Assembly (NCBI GenBank): GCA_031459235.1
Contig: JAVKIY010000006.1
Coordinates: 3,213-67,212 of the forward strand
Direction of reading: 5' to 3'
Length of the DNA stretch: 64,000 nt
Source of the DNA: Fervidifonticultor_A tertius
Lineage (GTDB): Bacteria > Sysuimicrobiota > Sysuimicrobiia > Sysuimicrobiales > Humicultoraceae
Of the stretch, positions 24,900-33,323 are shown in pieces. The translations under genes and the position numbers were made by a program. Position 1 is the stretch's first letter. Each line of letters starts with the position of its first letter. The notes below the pieces were generated by a model. The model was not told the origin of the DNA and made no database searches. It saw only the letters and a list, made by a program, of their open reading frames with translations.

Positions 24900-25737
24900 G
24901 CGCGGCGGACTCTGGCGCCGGTTCCTGCGTCACCGGTCGGCCGCCGCGGGCCTGGTGGTGATCGCGGCGCTGGCGGTCGTCGCCGCGCTGGCGCCGTGGC
25001 TGGCGCCACACCCGCCCGACGTGCAGAACCTTCCTGGACGGCTCGCGCCGCCCGGGACGCCCGGGCACCCGCTCGGCACCGACGAGCTCGGCCGCGACAT
25101 CCTCAGCCGGCTGCTCTACGGCGCCCGCATCTCGCTGGTCATCGGGATCATCGTGGTGGCGGTCGCGGTGGGCGTGGGGGTCCCCGCGGGGGCGCTCGCG
25201 GGCTACAACCCCCGCTACGACGGCGTCATCATGCGGGCGGTGGACCTCATGCTGTCGTTCCCGGGCATCCTGCTCGCGCTCGTCATCATCGCGGTGCTGG
25301 GGCCCGGGCTGGGCAACACGATGCTGGCGGTCGGCATCTTCTCCGTGCCGGTCTTCGTGCGGATCACCCGCGCCTCGATCCTCAGCGTCCGCGAGCTCGA
25401 GTACGTCCAGGCCGCGCGGGCGGCCGGCGCCCGGGACGGTCGCATCCTGTTCCGGCACATGCTCCCCAACTGTCTGGCCCCGCTGCTCGTGCAGGCCACG
25501 TTCCGCGTCGCGACCTCCATCCTGACCGCGGCGTCGCTCTCGTTCATCGGGCTGGGGGCCCAGCCGCCGACACCGGAGTGGGGGGCGATGCTGGCCACCG
25601 GGCGCGTCAACCTCTACATCGCGCCGCACGTCACCCTCTACCCCGGCCTGGCGATCTTCATCACCGTGCTGGCCTTCAACCTGCTCGGCGACGGCCTGCG
25701 GGACGTGCTCGACCCGCGGCTGCGCGCGGCCCATTAG
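24892..25737 (+). CDS. Peptide-type ABC permease, DppC family
   Basis: 281-residue membrane permease. LGTDELGRDILSRLLYGARI is the DppC/OppC signature, VQAARAAGARDGRILFRHML the EAA loop, and FNLLGDGLRDVLDPRLR the usual C-terminus. It forms the channel with the preceding DppB-type protein. It is translationally coupled by an 8-base overlap. Confidence 0.92.
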   Translation: MNRRGGLWRRFLRHRSAAAGLVVIAALAVVAALAPWLAPHPPDVQNLPGRLAPPGTPGHPLGTDELGRDILSRLLYGARISLVIGIIVVAVAVGVGVPAGALAGYNPRYDGVIMRAVDLMLSFPGILLALVIIAVLGPGLGNTMLAVGIFSVPVFVRITRASILSVRELEYVQAARAAGARDGRILFRHMLPNCLAPLLVQATFRVATSILTAASLSFIGLGAQPPTPEWGAMLATGRVNLYIAPHVTLYPGLAIFITVLAFNLLGDGLRDVLDPRLRAAH

Positions 25738-25747
25738 GCGCGGTCAG

Positions 25748-27094
25748 GTGCGCGACGACCTGGCCGACGCCGTGCGCGAGGCTACCGCGGCTGTGCTGGA
25801 TGAGACGATCGCCGGCCTGCAGGACGCCATCCGGACCAACAGCACGAACCCGGCGTCCGGCGGCCCGGGCGAGGCCGACTGCCAGGCGCTCGTCGCCGCG
25901 GCGCTGCGCCGGCTCGACTGCCGGGTGGAGATCTGGGAACCGGACGCCGCCGCGCTGGCCCAGCGGTTCCCGTTCATCCGCGCGTCGCTGCCCCCGGCCG
26001 GGTTTGAGGACCGGCCCAACGTCGTCGGCTGGCTGCCCGCGGCCGAACCGGCGCCCGACGGCCGCGCCCATCTGATCCTGAACACGCATGTGGACACGGT
26101 GGCACCCGGGGACGCGACGGCGTGGCGTCGGCCGCCGTTCGACGCCGCGGTGGACGACGGCCAGGTGGTCGGGCTGGGCGCTGTGGACGCGAAGGGCTGC
26201 CTCTTCGCGTTCCTCGGCGCGGCGGCTGCGCTGCGCCACGCGCAGATCCGGCTGCGGCGGCCCGTCATGCTCCAGGCGGTCGTCGACGAGGAGGCCAGCG
26301 GCGCCGGCACGCTCGACTGTCTGCGACGCGGCTATACGGCGACCGCGGCGGTCGTGGGCGAACCGACCGGGCTCCGAGTGTGCCCGGCCTCGCGCGGCGC
26401 CGCGCACCTGCGGCTGCGCGTGGTCGGGCGAGGCGCGCATCCGGGGGAGGGCTGGCGCGGGGTGAACGCCATCCGCAAGGCCTGGCAGTACGTCGAGGCG
26501 CTCGACCGGCTCCGCGACGAGCTCGACCGCACGCGGATGCACCCGCTGTGGGCGCCGTTGTCCGCCGGCCACGTGTGGAACCTGCTGGCCATCCACGCCG
26601 GGCCGGCGGCGGACGGGACCACCGGCGCCGCAGGACCCGCGCGCTCCGTCCCCGATGTCTGCGAGGTGCACTACGGCATTGGCCTGATCGGTGACGAACG
26701 CCCCGAGGCGATGCGGGCGACTGTCGAGGCTGCGCTGGCCGAGGTCACGCGGGGCGACGCGTGGCTCGCCGACCACCCGCCGGAGCTTACCTGGCGGCCC
26801 GGCGGGTTCGAGCCGGCGGTCACCGACCCGATGCACCCGGCGGTGCTCGGCCTGCTCGACGCCGCGGCCGCGGCCGGGCTCGACCCGTCCCCGCCCCAGG
26901 CGTTCTCCGCCGCCACCGACGGCCGGCACCTGACCAACGCCGGCGGGATTCCCGCGGTGAACTTCGGGCCCGGCGCGGTGCACCGCGCCCACAGCCCCAA
27001 CGAGGCGCTGCCGGTGGAGGAGCTGCGGCGCGCGATGGAGGTGCTGGCCATCTTCCTCGCGCGCTTCTGCGGCATCGCCGCGGCGTACTGCTGA
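25748..27094 (+). CDS. M20-family metallohydrolase (ArgE/DapE/ACY1-like)
   Basis: 448 residues from a GTG. Dizinc site residues are in place: LNTHVDTV (His and Asp), GLGAVDAKG (bridging Asp), VVDEEASGAG (catalytic and ligand Glu pair), GEPTG, and a late His expected in PGAVHRAHSP. The dimerisation lid domain lies between about residues 205 and 320. Family members hydrolyse N-acyl or N-carbamoyl amino acids and dipeptides. Within the importer operon it likely cleaves the amide bond of the imported compound after or before the creatininase step. Confidence 0.88.
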   Translation: MRDDLADAVREATAAVLDETIAGLQDAIRTNSTNPASGGPGEADCQALVAAALRRLDCRVEIWEPDAAALAQRFPFIRASLPPAGFEDRPNVVGWLPAAEPAPDGRAHLILNTHVDTVAPGDATAWRRPPFDAAVDDGQVVGLGAVDAKGCLFAFLGAAAALRHAQIRLRRPVMLQAVVDEEASGAGTLDCLRRGYTATAAVVGEPTGLRVCPASRGAAHLRLRVVGRGAHPGEGWRGVNAIRKAWQYVEALDRLRDELDRTRMHPLWAPLSAGHVWNLLAIHAGPAADGTTGAAGPARSVPDVCEVHYGIGLIGDERPEAMRATVEAALAEVTRGDAWLADHPPELTWRPGGFEPAVTDPMHPAVLGLLDAAAAAGLDPSPPQAFSAATDGRHLTNAGGIPAVNFGPGAVHRAHSPNEALPVEELRRAMEVLAIFLARFCGIAAAYC

Positions 27095-27112
27095 ACCCAG
27101 GAGGCGCGTCCC

Positions 27113-27436
27113 ATGATCCTCGTCCACCAGCGCTATTACGCCCTTCCCGGAGTGGCTGACCGCGTGTTGCACACGCGGCTTCAGGCGTCCCGGCGGCTCG
27201 CCGAGCTCGGCGTGCCCGTGGGCCGCATCTGGGTACCGGTGCGCGAGACGGCCGGCATCAACGCCGACGGGCTCCCCGACGTGGTCTGGGAGTGCACCTA
27301 TCCGGACCTCGAGACGCGCGAGGCCATCCGGGCGCGCCAGGAGTCCGATCCGGCGTTCCACGCGATCCGCACGCACCAGGGCACGCAGCTCCAGCGCTGG
27401 GTGCGCGAACATTACCGCCTGGTCGCGCCCGAGTAG
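27113..27436 (+). CDS. Small dimeric alpha/beta-barrel (NIPSNAP-like) protein
   Basis: 107 residues, start preceded by AGGAGG. The opening strand ILVHQRYYALPGVADRVLHT, a central VVWECTYPDLETREAIRAR and a C-terminal amphipathic helix follow the ferredoxin-like pattern of NIPSNAP/ABM-type proteins, which form dimeric barrels and bind small organic ligands. No catalytic residue is obvious. Placed between the M20 hydrolase and the second creatininase-like gene, it may be an isomerase, monooxygenase-like or carrier component; the family call is tentative. Confidence 0.55.
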   Translation: MILVHQRYYALPGVADRVLHTRLQASRRLAELGVPVGRIWVPVRETAGINADGLPDVVWECTYPDLETREAIRARQESDPAFHAIRTHQGTQLQRWVREHYRLVAPE

Positions 27437-27457
27437 CGCGGCCCAAGGAGGCCGACC

Positions 27458-28228
27458 ATGCAAGGCGTGATCTTGAAAGACCTGACCTGGCCCGAGGCCC
27501 GCGAGGCGTTCCGCCGGCTGCCCGTGGCGGTGCTGCCGGTCGGCGCCGCCGCCAAGGAGCACGGCCCGCACCTGCCGCTGGGCACCGATCTGATCTGGGC
27601 CGAGACGCTGGGCGCGGCCGCGGTCGAACGCACGCCGTGCGTGCTCCTACCGACGCTCTCCTACGGCTACTACCCGGCGTTCGTGGACTGGCCCGGGTCG
27701 GTGTCGCTGCGGCCCGACGTGTTCATCGGCGTGGTGACGGACATCGTCCGCTCGGTCGCGCGCCACGGCATCCGACGCGTCGCCGTCCTCAACACCGGCG
27801 TCTCGACGACCGCGCCGCTGGAGATCGCCTCGCGGGAGCTGTACCGCGAGCTGGGCGTCCTGGTGGCGGTGCTGCTCATCGAGGGGCTGGGCGCGGAGTA
27901 CTGGCGCGGGGTCTCCGCCCAGCGCGCGGGGACGCACGCCGAGGAGAAGGAGACCTCGTTCATGCTCCACGTGCGGCCGGACCTGGTGCGAGCCGACCGC
28001 CTGGTGGACGAGATCGACGACCGCGGCGGCCCGGCCTTCCAGACAGGCACCGGCGGCGTGCGGAAGGTGCTGCTCGGTCGCGCCATGGGCACCGCGAGCG
28101 GCGTCCATGGCCAGGCGACCCTGGCGAGCGCCGAGAAAGGTCGCGGGCTGCTGGACGCGATGGTCCGCGACGTCGTCTCGCTCATCGAGGCACTGGCGAA
28201 GGCGCCGGTGCCCGACGGCGCTGTCTAA
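27458..28228 (+). CDS. Creatininase-like protein lacking the NGHGGN metal motif
   Basis: 256 residues with the overall creatininase fold pattern (PVGAAAKEHGPHLPLGTDLIW, residues 27-47). Two differences from active members: the E-Q-H triplet reads K-E-H (33-35) with an inserted residue, and the NGHGGN block is NTGVSTTAP (112-120), removing the histidine and glutamate/asparagine side of the dimetal site. It ends the importer operon that begins with a canonical creatininase (21509). It may be a non-catalytic partner, or an enzyme with different chemistry. RBS AAGGAGG is strong. The stop codon overlaps that of the convergent reductase gene. Confidence 0.75.
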   Translation: MQGVILKDLTWPEAREAFRRLPVAVLPVGAAAKEHGPHLPLGTDLIWAETLGAAAVERTPCVLLPTLSYGYYPAFVDWPGSVSLRPDVFIGVVTDIVRSVARHGIRRVAVLNTGVSTTAPLEIASRELYRELGVLVAVLLIEGLGAEYWRGVSAQRAGTHAEEKETSFMLHVRPDLVRADRLVDEIDDRGGPAFQTGTGGVRKVLLGRAMGTASGVHGQATLASAEKGRGLLDAMVRDVVSLIEALAKAPVPDGAV

Positions 28229-29139
28229 GGGACGGCCGGCCCGCGCTCGCCGCGGATCTCGATGCCGAGGAGACGCTCGAGGCCGCGCACCATCGCGGTG
28301 CTGTCCTGGTTCCCGTAGCCCGCGGCGCGCGCGAGCTGCATCAGCTCCGCCGCGCCGTTGGACGCCAGGAGCGGCACGCCCAGCTCGCGCCCGAGCGCGG
28401 TCGCCTGCTTGATGTCCTTGAACGAGAGGTCGAGCCGGAACCCGACCCGGTCGAAGTCGCGCGCGAAGACCTTGGAGACCACGTGCTGGAGCTGCGGGCT
28501 GTTCGACGTGGACGCACTCAGCATCTGGAACAGGGCGCCCAGGTCGAGACCGGCCCGCGCCGCCAGCGCGAACCCCTCGCAGATGGCGGCGCTCGTCACG
28601 ATGCCAATGAGGTTCTGCACCAGCTTCGCGGTGTGCCCGGCGCCCAGTCCGCCGAAGTACACGATGGTCTTCCCCATCAGCTCGAGCAGCGGTCGCACGA
28701 CCTCGACCGCGGTCGGATCGCCGCCGACCATGATCGTCAGCGTGGCGGCCTGGGCCCCGCTCGGGCCACCGGTGATGGGGGCGTCCACCATCCGGCCGCC
28801 CGCGGCCTCGACGCGCGCGCCGATGCGGCGGGTGTCCGGCGGGTAACTCGTCCCCATGTCCACGACGACGTAGCCCTGCCGCATCGCCGCCGCGAGGCCA
28901 GCGGGACCGAAGAGCGTCTCCTCGACCTCGGCGGCGGTGGGCAGGACCGTGATGGCGACCTCGGTCTGTGCCGCGGCCGCCTGCGGGGTCGCGGCCTCAC
29001 GCGCGCCGCGCGCGACGAGCCGCTCCACCGGATCGCGCCGCCGGTGGGCGACCACGACGACCTCATGGCCACCGGCGAGCAGGTGGCCGGCCATGGGTTC
29101 CCCCATGAGCCCCAGACCGAAGAACGCGACCTTCGCCAT
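28225..29139 (-). CDS. NAD(P)-dependent beta-hydroxyacid dehydrogenase (HIBADH-like)
   Basis: 304 residues. N-terminal Rossmann motif FFGLGLMGEPMAGHL (residues 5-19); substrate-binding VDAPITGGPSGA (about 118-129) and the catalytic lysine in GAGHTAKLVQN (about 169-178). This is the 3-hydroxyisobutyrate / tartronate-semialdehyde / 2-hydroxy-3-oxopropionate reductase family. It is the last gene of a minus-strand group with the LLM flavoenzyme, an Ldh-type dehydrogenase and an M24 peptidase. Exact substrate is undefined. Confidence 0.88.
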   Translation of the reverse strand: MAKVAFFGLGLMGEPMAGHLLAGGHEVVVVAHRRRDPVERLVARGAREAATPQAAAAQTEVAITVLPTAAEVEETLFGPAGLAAAMRQGYVVVDMGTSYPPDTRRIGARVEAAGGRMVDAPITGGPSGAQAATLTIMVGGDPTAVEVVRPLLELMGKTIVYFGGLGAGHTAKLVQNLIGIVTSAAICEGFALAARAGLDLGALFQMLSASTSNSPQLQHVVSKVFARDFDRVGFRLDLSFKDIKQATALGRELGVPLLASNGAAELMQLARAAGYGNQDSTAMVRGLERLLGIEIRGERGPAVP

Positions 29140-29175
29140 GCGTCTCCTCCTCCTCGTTGCCGTCGTGCGGCCGGC

Positions 29176-30210
29176 TCAGGCGCGACGCGCGGTGCCGGCG
29201 TACGCGCGGAGCTCGGGTAGCACGTGCTCGACCGCCCGACGCATCTGTCCTGCCGGGTCATAGCTCGCGAAGCGGATGATCGGCAGGGTGCATCCCGCGT
29301 CGATGAAGGACCGCAGACGGGCGATCACCTCCTCCGGCGTGCCGGTGACGAGCCGCCAGCGCAGGTACTCGTCGGGAAACCGCCCTGCGTGGTAGGCCTC
29401 GTAGAACCGGCGTGCCTCCTCGAAGGCGGCCTCGCGGCGGTCCTGAATGTTGACGTAGAAGTGGATCATCGATTGCGCGGGCAGCGGGTCACGCCCCGCC
29501 GCGCGCGCGGCGTCCAGCACACGTCGCCAGCGGCGGCCGAACTCCTCGGGCGTGCTCATCTCGACCATCCACCCGTCGCCCAACCGGCCGACGCGGCGCA
29601 GCGCCCGGTCGATCGCGGCCTCGTCGGCGTACGGCGCCTGCGGGTTGCTCGCGATGGCGATGGGACACGGGCGCTGGAGGGGTGTCACGGTGAGCTGGAC
29701 GTCCTCAAACCGGTAGTACCGGCCTTCGTAGCTGAAGGGCTCGCCGGTCCACAGGCCCCGGAGGATCTCGATCCCTTCCACCATGCGGCCCACGCGCTCC
29801 GCGGTCGTCATCCCCATCGCCCGGAACTCCGTCTCCCAGCGCGCGCCGCTCGGCGAGCGGTGCCCCCGGCGCACATCCGGACCGCCGCCGATGCAGGCCA
29901 CCAGCAGCGTGCGGCCGCCGCTCAGCCGGTCGAGCGCCGCCCACTGATTGGCCAGGACGATCGGGTGGCGAAAGATGAAGCTTGCCATGCACCCGACCCC
30001 CAGGGTCACCGCGCGCGTGCGCGCGGCGACCCACGAGAGGAACACGACCGCGTCCAGGCGGGGCTTGGCGATCAGGCTGTCGCCGGTGAATATGGCGTCG
30101 AAGGTCCCCGAGCGCTCGGCGGTCACGCACATCTCGAGCAGCTCATGGGGATCGCCGGCGCCGATGACGACGCCGCGGTTGGGAACCGACAGGCCCCAGC
30201 GGACGGTCAC
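29176..30210 (-). CDS. LLM-class flavin-dependent oxidoreductase
   Basis: 344 residues starting at a GTG whose GTGA overlaps the stop of the preceding Ldh-type gene. TIM-barrel luciferase-like pattern: VRWGLSVPNRG at the N-terminus, FDAIFTGDSL, RAVTLGVGCMASFIFRHPIV, and the central RMVEGIEILRGLWTGEPFSY stretch that marks this class. These enzymes use reduced FMN or F420 for monooxygenation or hydride transfer. No flavin reductase gene is adjacent. It may oxidise the same compound handled by neighbouring dehydrogenases. Confidence 0.88.
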   Translation of the reverse strand: MTVRWGLSVPNRGVVIGAGDPHELLEMCVTAERSGTFDAIFTGDSLIAKPRLDAVVFLSWVAARTRAVTLGVGCMASFIFRHPIVLANQWAALDRLSGGRTLLVACIGGGPDVRRGHRSPSGARWETEFRAMGMTTAERVGRMVEGIEILRGLWTGEPFSYEGRYYRFEDVQLTVTPLQRPCPIAIASNPQAPYADEAAIDRALRRVGRLGDGWMVEMSTPEEFGRRWRRVLDAARAAGRDPLPAQSMIHFYVNIQDRREAAFEEARRFYEAYHAGRFPDEYLRWRLVTGTPEEVIARLRSFIDAGCTLPIIRFASYDPAGQMRRAVEHVLPELRAYAGTARRA

Positions 30211-31265
30211 GGGCGCGCGGCCCCGGGCGCGGTCTCGAGCAATGGGTGGCGGACGCCGAGCTCGCTCGCCAGATCGTGGATCTCGGCCCAGACCTCCTTG
30301 GCGACGGTGACACCGCGCGCCGCGCTCGCCGCCGCCCGCCGCGCGCTCCCTTCGCCCGGCAGCAGGATCTCGTCCACGCCGGGCCGCGTCGGCCCGCGCT
30401 TCACGCGGGCGGCCAGCTCGCCGAGCGCGTGGCCGTAGGCCTCCCGGGGCAGGAACGCCTCGATGTGGATCGCGCCCACGACGTTGCCGGACGCCTCCGG
30501 CGGCCAGAGCCCCGGCAGCACGCCGCAGAGAATCTCGATCGCCAGCGCGAGCGCGTAGCCCTTGTGCCCGCCCAGCGGCGCCAGGGTGCCGTGCGGCGGG
30601 AGCGCGCGCAGGGGGTCGCGTGTGGGCCGCCCGTCGGCATCGAACGCCCATCCGTCGGGCAGCGGCTCGCCGGTCTTCTGGGCGAGCATCACGGTGCCGC
30701 GCGCCGCCTGCGTGGTGGAGACGTCCACCACGACCGGCGGTCCGTCGTCGCGGGGGAAGCCGATCGCGATCGGGTTCGTGCCGAAGATCGGCGCGACCCC
30801 GCCCCACGGCGCGACCGACCCGGCGGTGGAGCTGCCCCCGCACGCGATCAGGCCGATGGCGCCCTGCCTGGCGGCGTGCTCCACGTAGTAGCCGAGCCGG
30901 CCGATGTGGCCCATGCGCCGCACCGCGGCCAGGCACACGCCCGTGCGGGAGGCGCGCTCGATGCAGAGCTCCATCGCGCGTAGCGCCGCGGGGTGCCCCC
31001 ACCCGGCGTGGGCGTCCAGCACCAGGACCGCGCCGCCGTCGCGCTCCACGGTCAGGGGAGCGCCGGGGGGGACGCGGCCGGAGCGCGCCCAGCCGGCGTA
31101 GGGCCCGACGCGGATCAACCCTTGCGAGCGGCTGCCGCGCGCCTCGGCATCCACCACGTGGCGCGCGACCACCGCGGCCTCGCGCGCCTCCAGCCCGCAC
31201 GCCAGGAACAAACGCTCGATCAGGTCGGTCAGGGGGCCGAGCGGAAACGGGCCGAGATCCGCCAC
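30207..31265 (-). CDS. Malate/L-lactate/ureidoglycolate dehydrogenase family (Ldh_2)
   Basis: 352 residues, GTG start one base after the preceding TAA. The Ldh_2 (PF02615) fold is identified by SRSQGLIRVGPYAGW near residues 45-59, the active-site His in VRRMGHIGRLGYY (about 115-127), GTNPIAIGFP and VVVDVSTTQAARGTV, then LAPLGGHKGYALALAIEILC. Members reduce or oxidise 2-hydroxy acids with NAD(P): malate, sulfolactate, ureidoglycolate, 2,3-diketogulonate. No signal peptide. It is co-transcribed with the M24 and LLM genes. Confidence 0.88.
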   Translation of the reverse strand: MADLGPFPLGPLTDLIERLFLACGLEAREAAVVARHVVDAEARGSRSQGLIRVGPYAGWARSGRVPPGAPLTVERDGGAVLVLDAHAGWGHPAALRAMELCIERASRTGVCLAAVRRMGHIGRLGYYVEHAARQGAIGLIACGGSSTAGSVAPWGGVAPIFGTNPIAIGFPRDDGPPVVVDVSTTQAARGTVMLAQKTGEPLPDGWAFDADGRPTRDPLRALPPHGTLAPLGGHKGYALALAIEILCGVLPGLWPPEASGNVVGAIHIEAFLPREAYGHALGELAARVKRGPTRPGVDEILLPGEGSARRAAASAARGVTVAKEVWAEIHDLASELGVRHPLLETAPGAARP

Positions 31266-31266
31266 C

Positions 31267-32505
31267 TTACCACCACCGGATCGGACAGCGGTTGAGGCGT
31301 TCCACGCCGGACGGCGTGACCCACCACATGTCCTCCCAGCACGCGGTGCCGAACCCCGTGCGCACCAGCATCGGCTCGAAGCAGAAGACCATGTTCTCCT
31401 CCAGCGCAGCCGGGTTGCCCGGCGCGAACGACGGCAGGTCGTGGGTGGCGCAGCCGATACCGTGGCCGCGGAAGTACAGGTAGTCCTCGTAGCCCGCCTC
31501 CCGGGCGATCGCGATGCCGATTTCGGCGAGCTCGCCGATGACCGCGCCAGGCTTCGCGGCGGACGTCACGGCGTCCACGATGCGGATCTGCGTCTCCATG
31601 AACCGGCGCTGCTCGACGGTCGGGTCGCCGCACGTGCGCTGCCGCGAACAGTCGCTGTAGTAGCCCATGTAGCGCGCGCCCACGTCGATGTAAACCACGT
31701 CGCCCGGGCGCACCACGTAGCCGGTGGGGGCCATGTGCTTGAAGCCGGACCGCGCCCCCGCGGCGAGCGCGATCGCGAAGGCCGGGTGCTCCGCGCCGCC
31801 CTTGAACATCGCGTAGTTCGCCTCGGCCGCCAGGTCGAACTCGGTCACGCCGGGGCGGACGTGGTCCATGGCCGCCTGCATGGCCGCGTCGGCCAGGTGC
31901 GCCGCCTTGCGCAGCACCTCGACCTCGCGCGGGCTCTTGATGGCGCGCACCTCCTGGAGTAGACGCGGGGCCGGCTCGACGCGCGCCTGCGGGAAGGCCA
32001 GGGCCAGGTGGGCGCGCAGCGGCTCGACGTTGAACTCGCCCACGACGCCGATCCGGCTGGAGGCGCCGCCCCGCTCGCGCACCAGGTCGCCGACGTGGTC
32101 GAGCAGGGTGGCGGCGCGCGCCCCGCCGGTCACCGTCCGCGGGGCCGCGGCGCAGCGCGCGTCCTCGATCCAGCAGTCCTGAATGCCCGAGTGCATCGGC
32201 TCGCCGTGCATGACCGCGTTGGTCGCGAATCCGGGCGGCCCGGAGGCCGGTACGACGACGACCGACTCCCCGCCGTAGAAGTCCTCGAAGTTCGACAGAT
32301 AGCGGATGTTCGAGTTGTCGGCGCGGTTGCCGAGCACGACCAGCACGTCAAGGGCGTCGCGCCGCATGCGGGCGCGCAGCCGGTCGAGACGCTCGTGGTA
32401 CTCCTCGAGGGGGAAGGGCAGGTTCATCCAGGGCCGGCGGTCCGCGTACGTGTAGGGCACGCGGCCCCAGCCATAGGGCATCGCGAGACGCTCCTCGGGG
32501 GTCAT
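31267..32505 (-). CDS. M24-family metallopeptidase (Xaa-Pro aminopeptidase/creatinase-like)
   Basis: 412 residues. An N-terminal creatinase-type domain (about 1-170) precedes the pita-bread catalytic domain. All five metal ligands are apparent: VYIDVGAR (Asp), YYSDCSRQ (Asp), FRGHGIGCATHDLPS (His), FCFEPMLV (Glu) and CWEDMWWV (Glu). The family includes prolidases, creatinases and DMSP lyase DddP-like enzymes, so peptidase activity is not certain. It is the first gene of the four-gene minus-strand group ending at 28225. Confidence 0.85.
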   Translation of the reverse strand: MTPEERLAMPYGWGRVPYTYADRRPWMNLPFPLEEYHERLDRLRARMRRDALDVLVVLGNRADNSNIRYLSNFEDFYGGESVVVVPASGPPGFATNAVMHGEPMHSGIQDCWIEDARCAAAPRTVTGGARAATLLDHVGDLVRERGGASSRIGVVGEFNVEPLRAHLALAFPQARVEPAPRLLQEVRAIKSPREVEVLRKAAHLADAAMQAAMDHVRPGVTEFDLAAEANYAMFKGGAEHPAFAIALAAGARSGFKHMAPTGYVVRPGDVVYIDVGARYMGYYSDCSRQRTCGDPTVEQRRFMETQIRIVDAVTSAAKPGAVIGELAEIGIAIAREAGYEDYLYFRGHGIGCATHDLPSFAPGNPAALEENMVFCFEPMLVRTGFGTACWEDMWWVTPSGVERLNRCPIRWW

Positions 32506-32560
32506 GGACGCCAGAATACGACACCGGACCAGGAAACTCCCGGTGGACGGCGCCCGCCGG

Positions 32561-32971
32561 TCACCGCGCCGGCGGGATCAGTGTGAAACCCTGCTGCTCG
32601 AAGTGGCGGTCGAACGCAAACGCGTGTCGGATGCCGCGGGCTCGCATAATCTCGAAGCTGACCCAGTCGGCCAGGCTCACGTCGGCGCGGCCAGCCGCCA
32701 GCAGCGCCGTCATGCCCGCCCCGTGCAGGCGTTCGTCCACCCAGACGACCGCCAGCACGGGGACGACGTCGTCATGGACCACCCGCACCGCGCCCGGCCC
32801 GAGCCGGCGCTGCGCGAGCGCGACGACCTCGGCTAGCACGTAGCTGTGCGTCAGGAGCGGGCGATCGGCCTCGAGCAGGTCGCGCCACCCTGCGGCGGCT
32901 TCCGCGTGAAACGCATCGTCGCGATCGAGCACGGCGTAGAGCGCGGACGTGTCAGCGAACGTCGCGTCCAC
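32561..32971 (-). CDS. PIN-domain toxin (VapC-like), second copy
   Basis: 136 residues from a GTG that overlaps the antitoxin coding end by 20 bases. PIN features: FADTSALYAVLDRDD with the first Asp, HSYVLAEVVALAQ with Glu, and SLADWVSFEIMRARG with Asp, then AFAFDRHFEQQGF. Predicted Mg-dependent ribonuclease, held inactive by the upstream antitoxin. It differs clearly from the toxin at 4227, so the two pairs are not a recent duplication. Confidence 0.85.
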   Translation of the reverse strand: MDATFADTSALYAVLDRDDAFHAEAAAGWRDLLEADRPLLTHSYVLAEVVALAQRRLGPGAVRVVHDDVVPVLAVVWVDERLHGAGMTALLAAGRADVSLADWVSFEIMRARGIRHAFAFDRHFEQQGFTLIPPAR

Positions 32972-33212
32972 GGTAGATTCGCTCGAGGTGCTCGTCGTGG
33001 CGCGCGCTGACGTCGACCGTCCCCGAGGCGAACCGGCCGGCGGCTTCCAGCGCCCGTCGCCTGCGTGCCGAGGGGGGCACGCCGCTCTCGCCTGCCAGGA
33101 ACCGGTCCACCGCGCCCCGGATCAGTTCCGCGACAGATGCGCGCCGCTCCCGCGCCAGCTCCCGCAGCTTGGCGGCCTGCTCTTCGGTCAGGAGAATCTG
33201 GGTGCGAATCAC
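32952..33212 (-). CDS. Ribbon-helix-helix antitoxin, second copy
   Basis: 86 residues from a GTG with GGGGTG upstream. The first 42 residues fit an RHH fold: beta strand RTQILLTEEQAAKL, then RRASVAELIRGAVDRFL. The tail (VDVSARHDEHLERIYRGRD) is the likely toxin-binding arm and resembles that of the antitoxin at 4628 in having a D-x-S/A-x-R-H-D core. It is first in the pair and is followed by the toxin in an overlapping frame. Confidence 0.82.
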   Translation of the reverse strand: MIRTQILLTEEQAAKLRELARERRASVAELIRGAVDRFLAGESGVPPSARRRRALEAAGRFASGTVDVSARHDEHLERIYRGRDVR

Positions 33213-33240
33213 AAAGCACCCCGCGAAATGACCGGATAGT

Positions 33241-33274
33241 GATGTAGTGACAGCCTATTCTACATTGTTACATC
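33241..33274. promoter_or_regulatory. AT-rich control region with GATGTA/TACATC inverted repeat
   Basis: Upstream of the second antitoxin gene lies an unusually AT-rich patch. GATGTA (33241-33246) is mirrored by TACATC (33269-33274), with TACATT in between (33261-33266). The arrangement suits an RHH operator. A plausible -10 (TAGAAT on the minus strand) sits in it, but the -35 is poor, so the promoter itself is uncertain. Confidence 0.4.
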
Positions 33275-33323
33275 TCTATGCTATCAGGCGGATGCCTGCA
33301 TGGCAATGGGGCCTGCCCGCACC

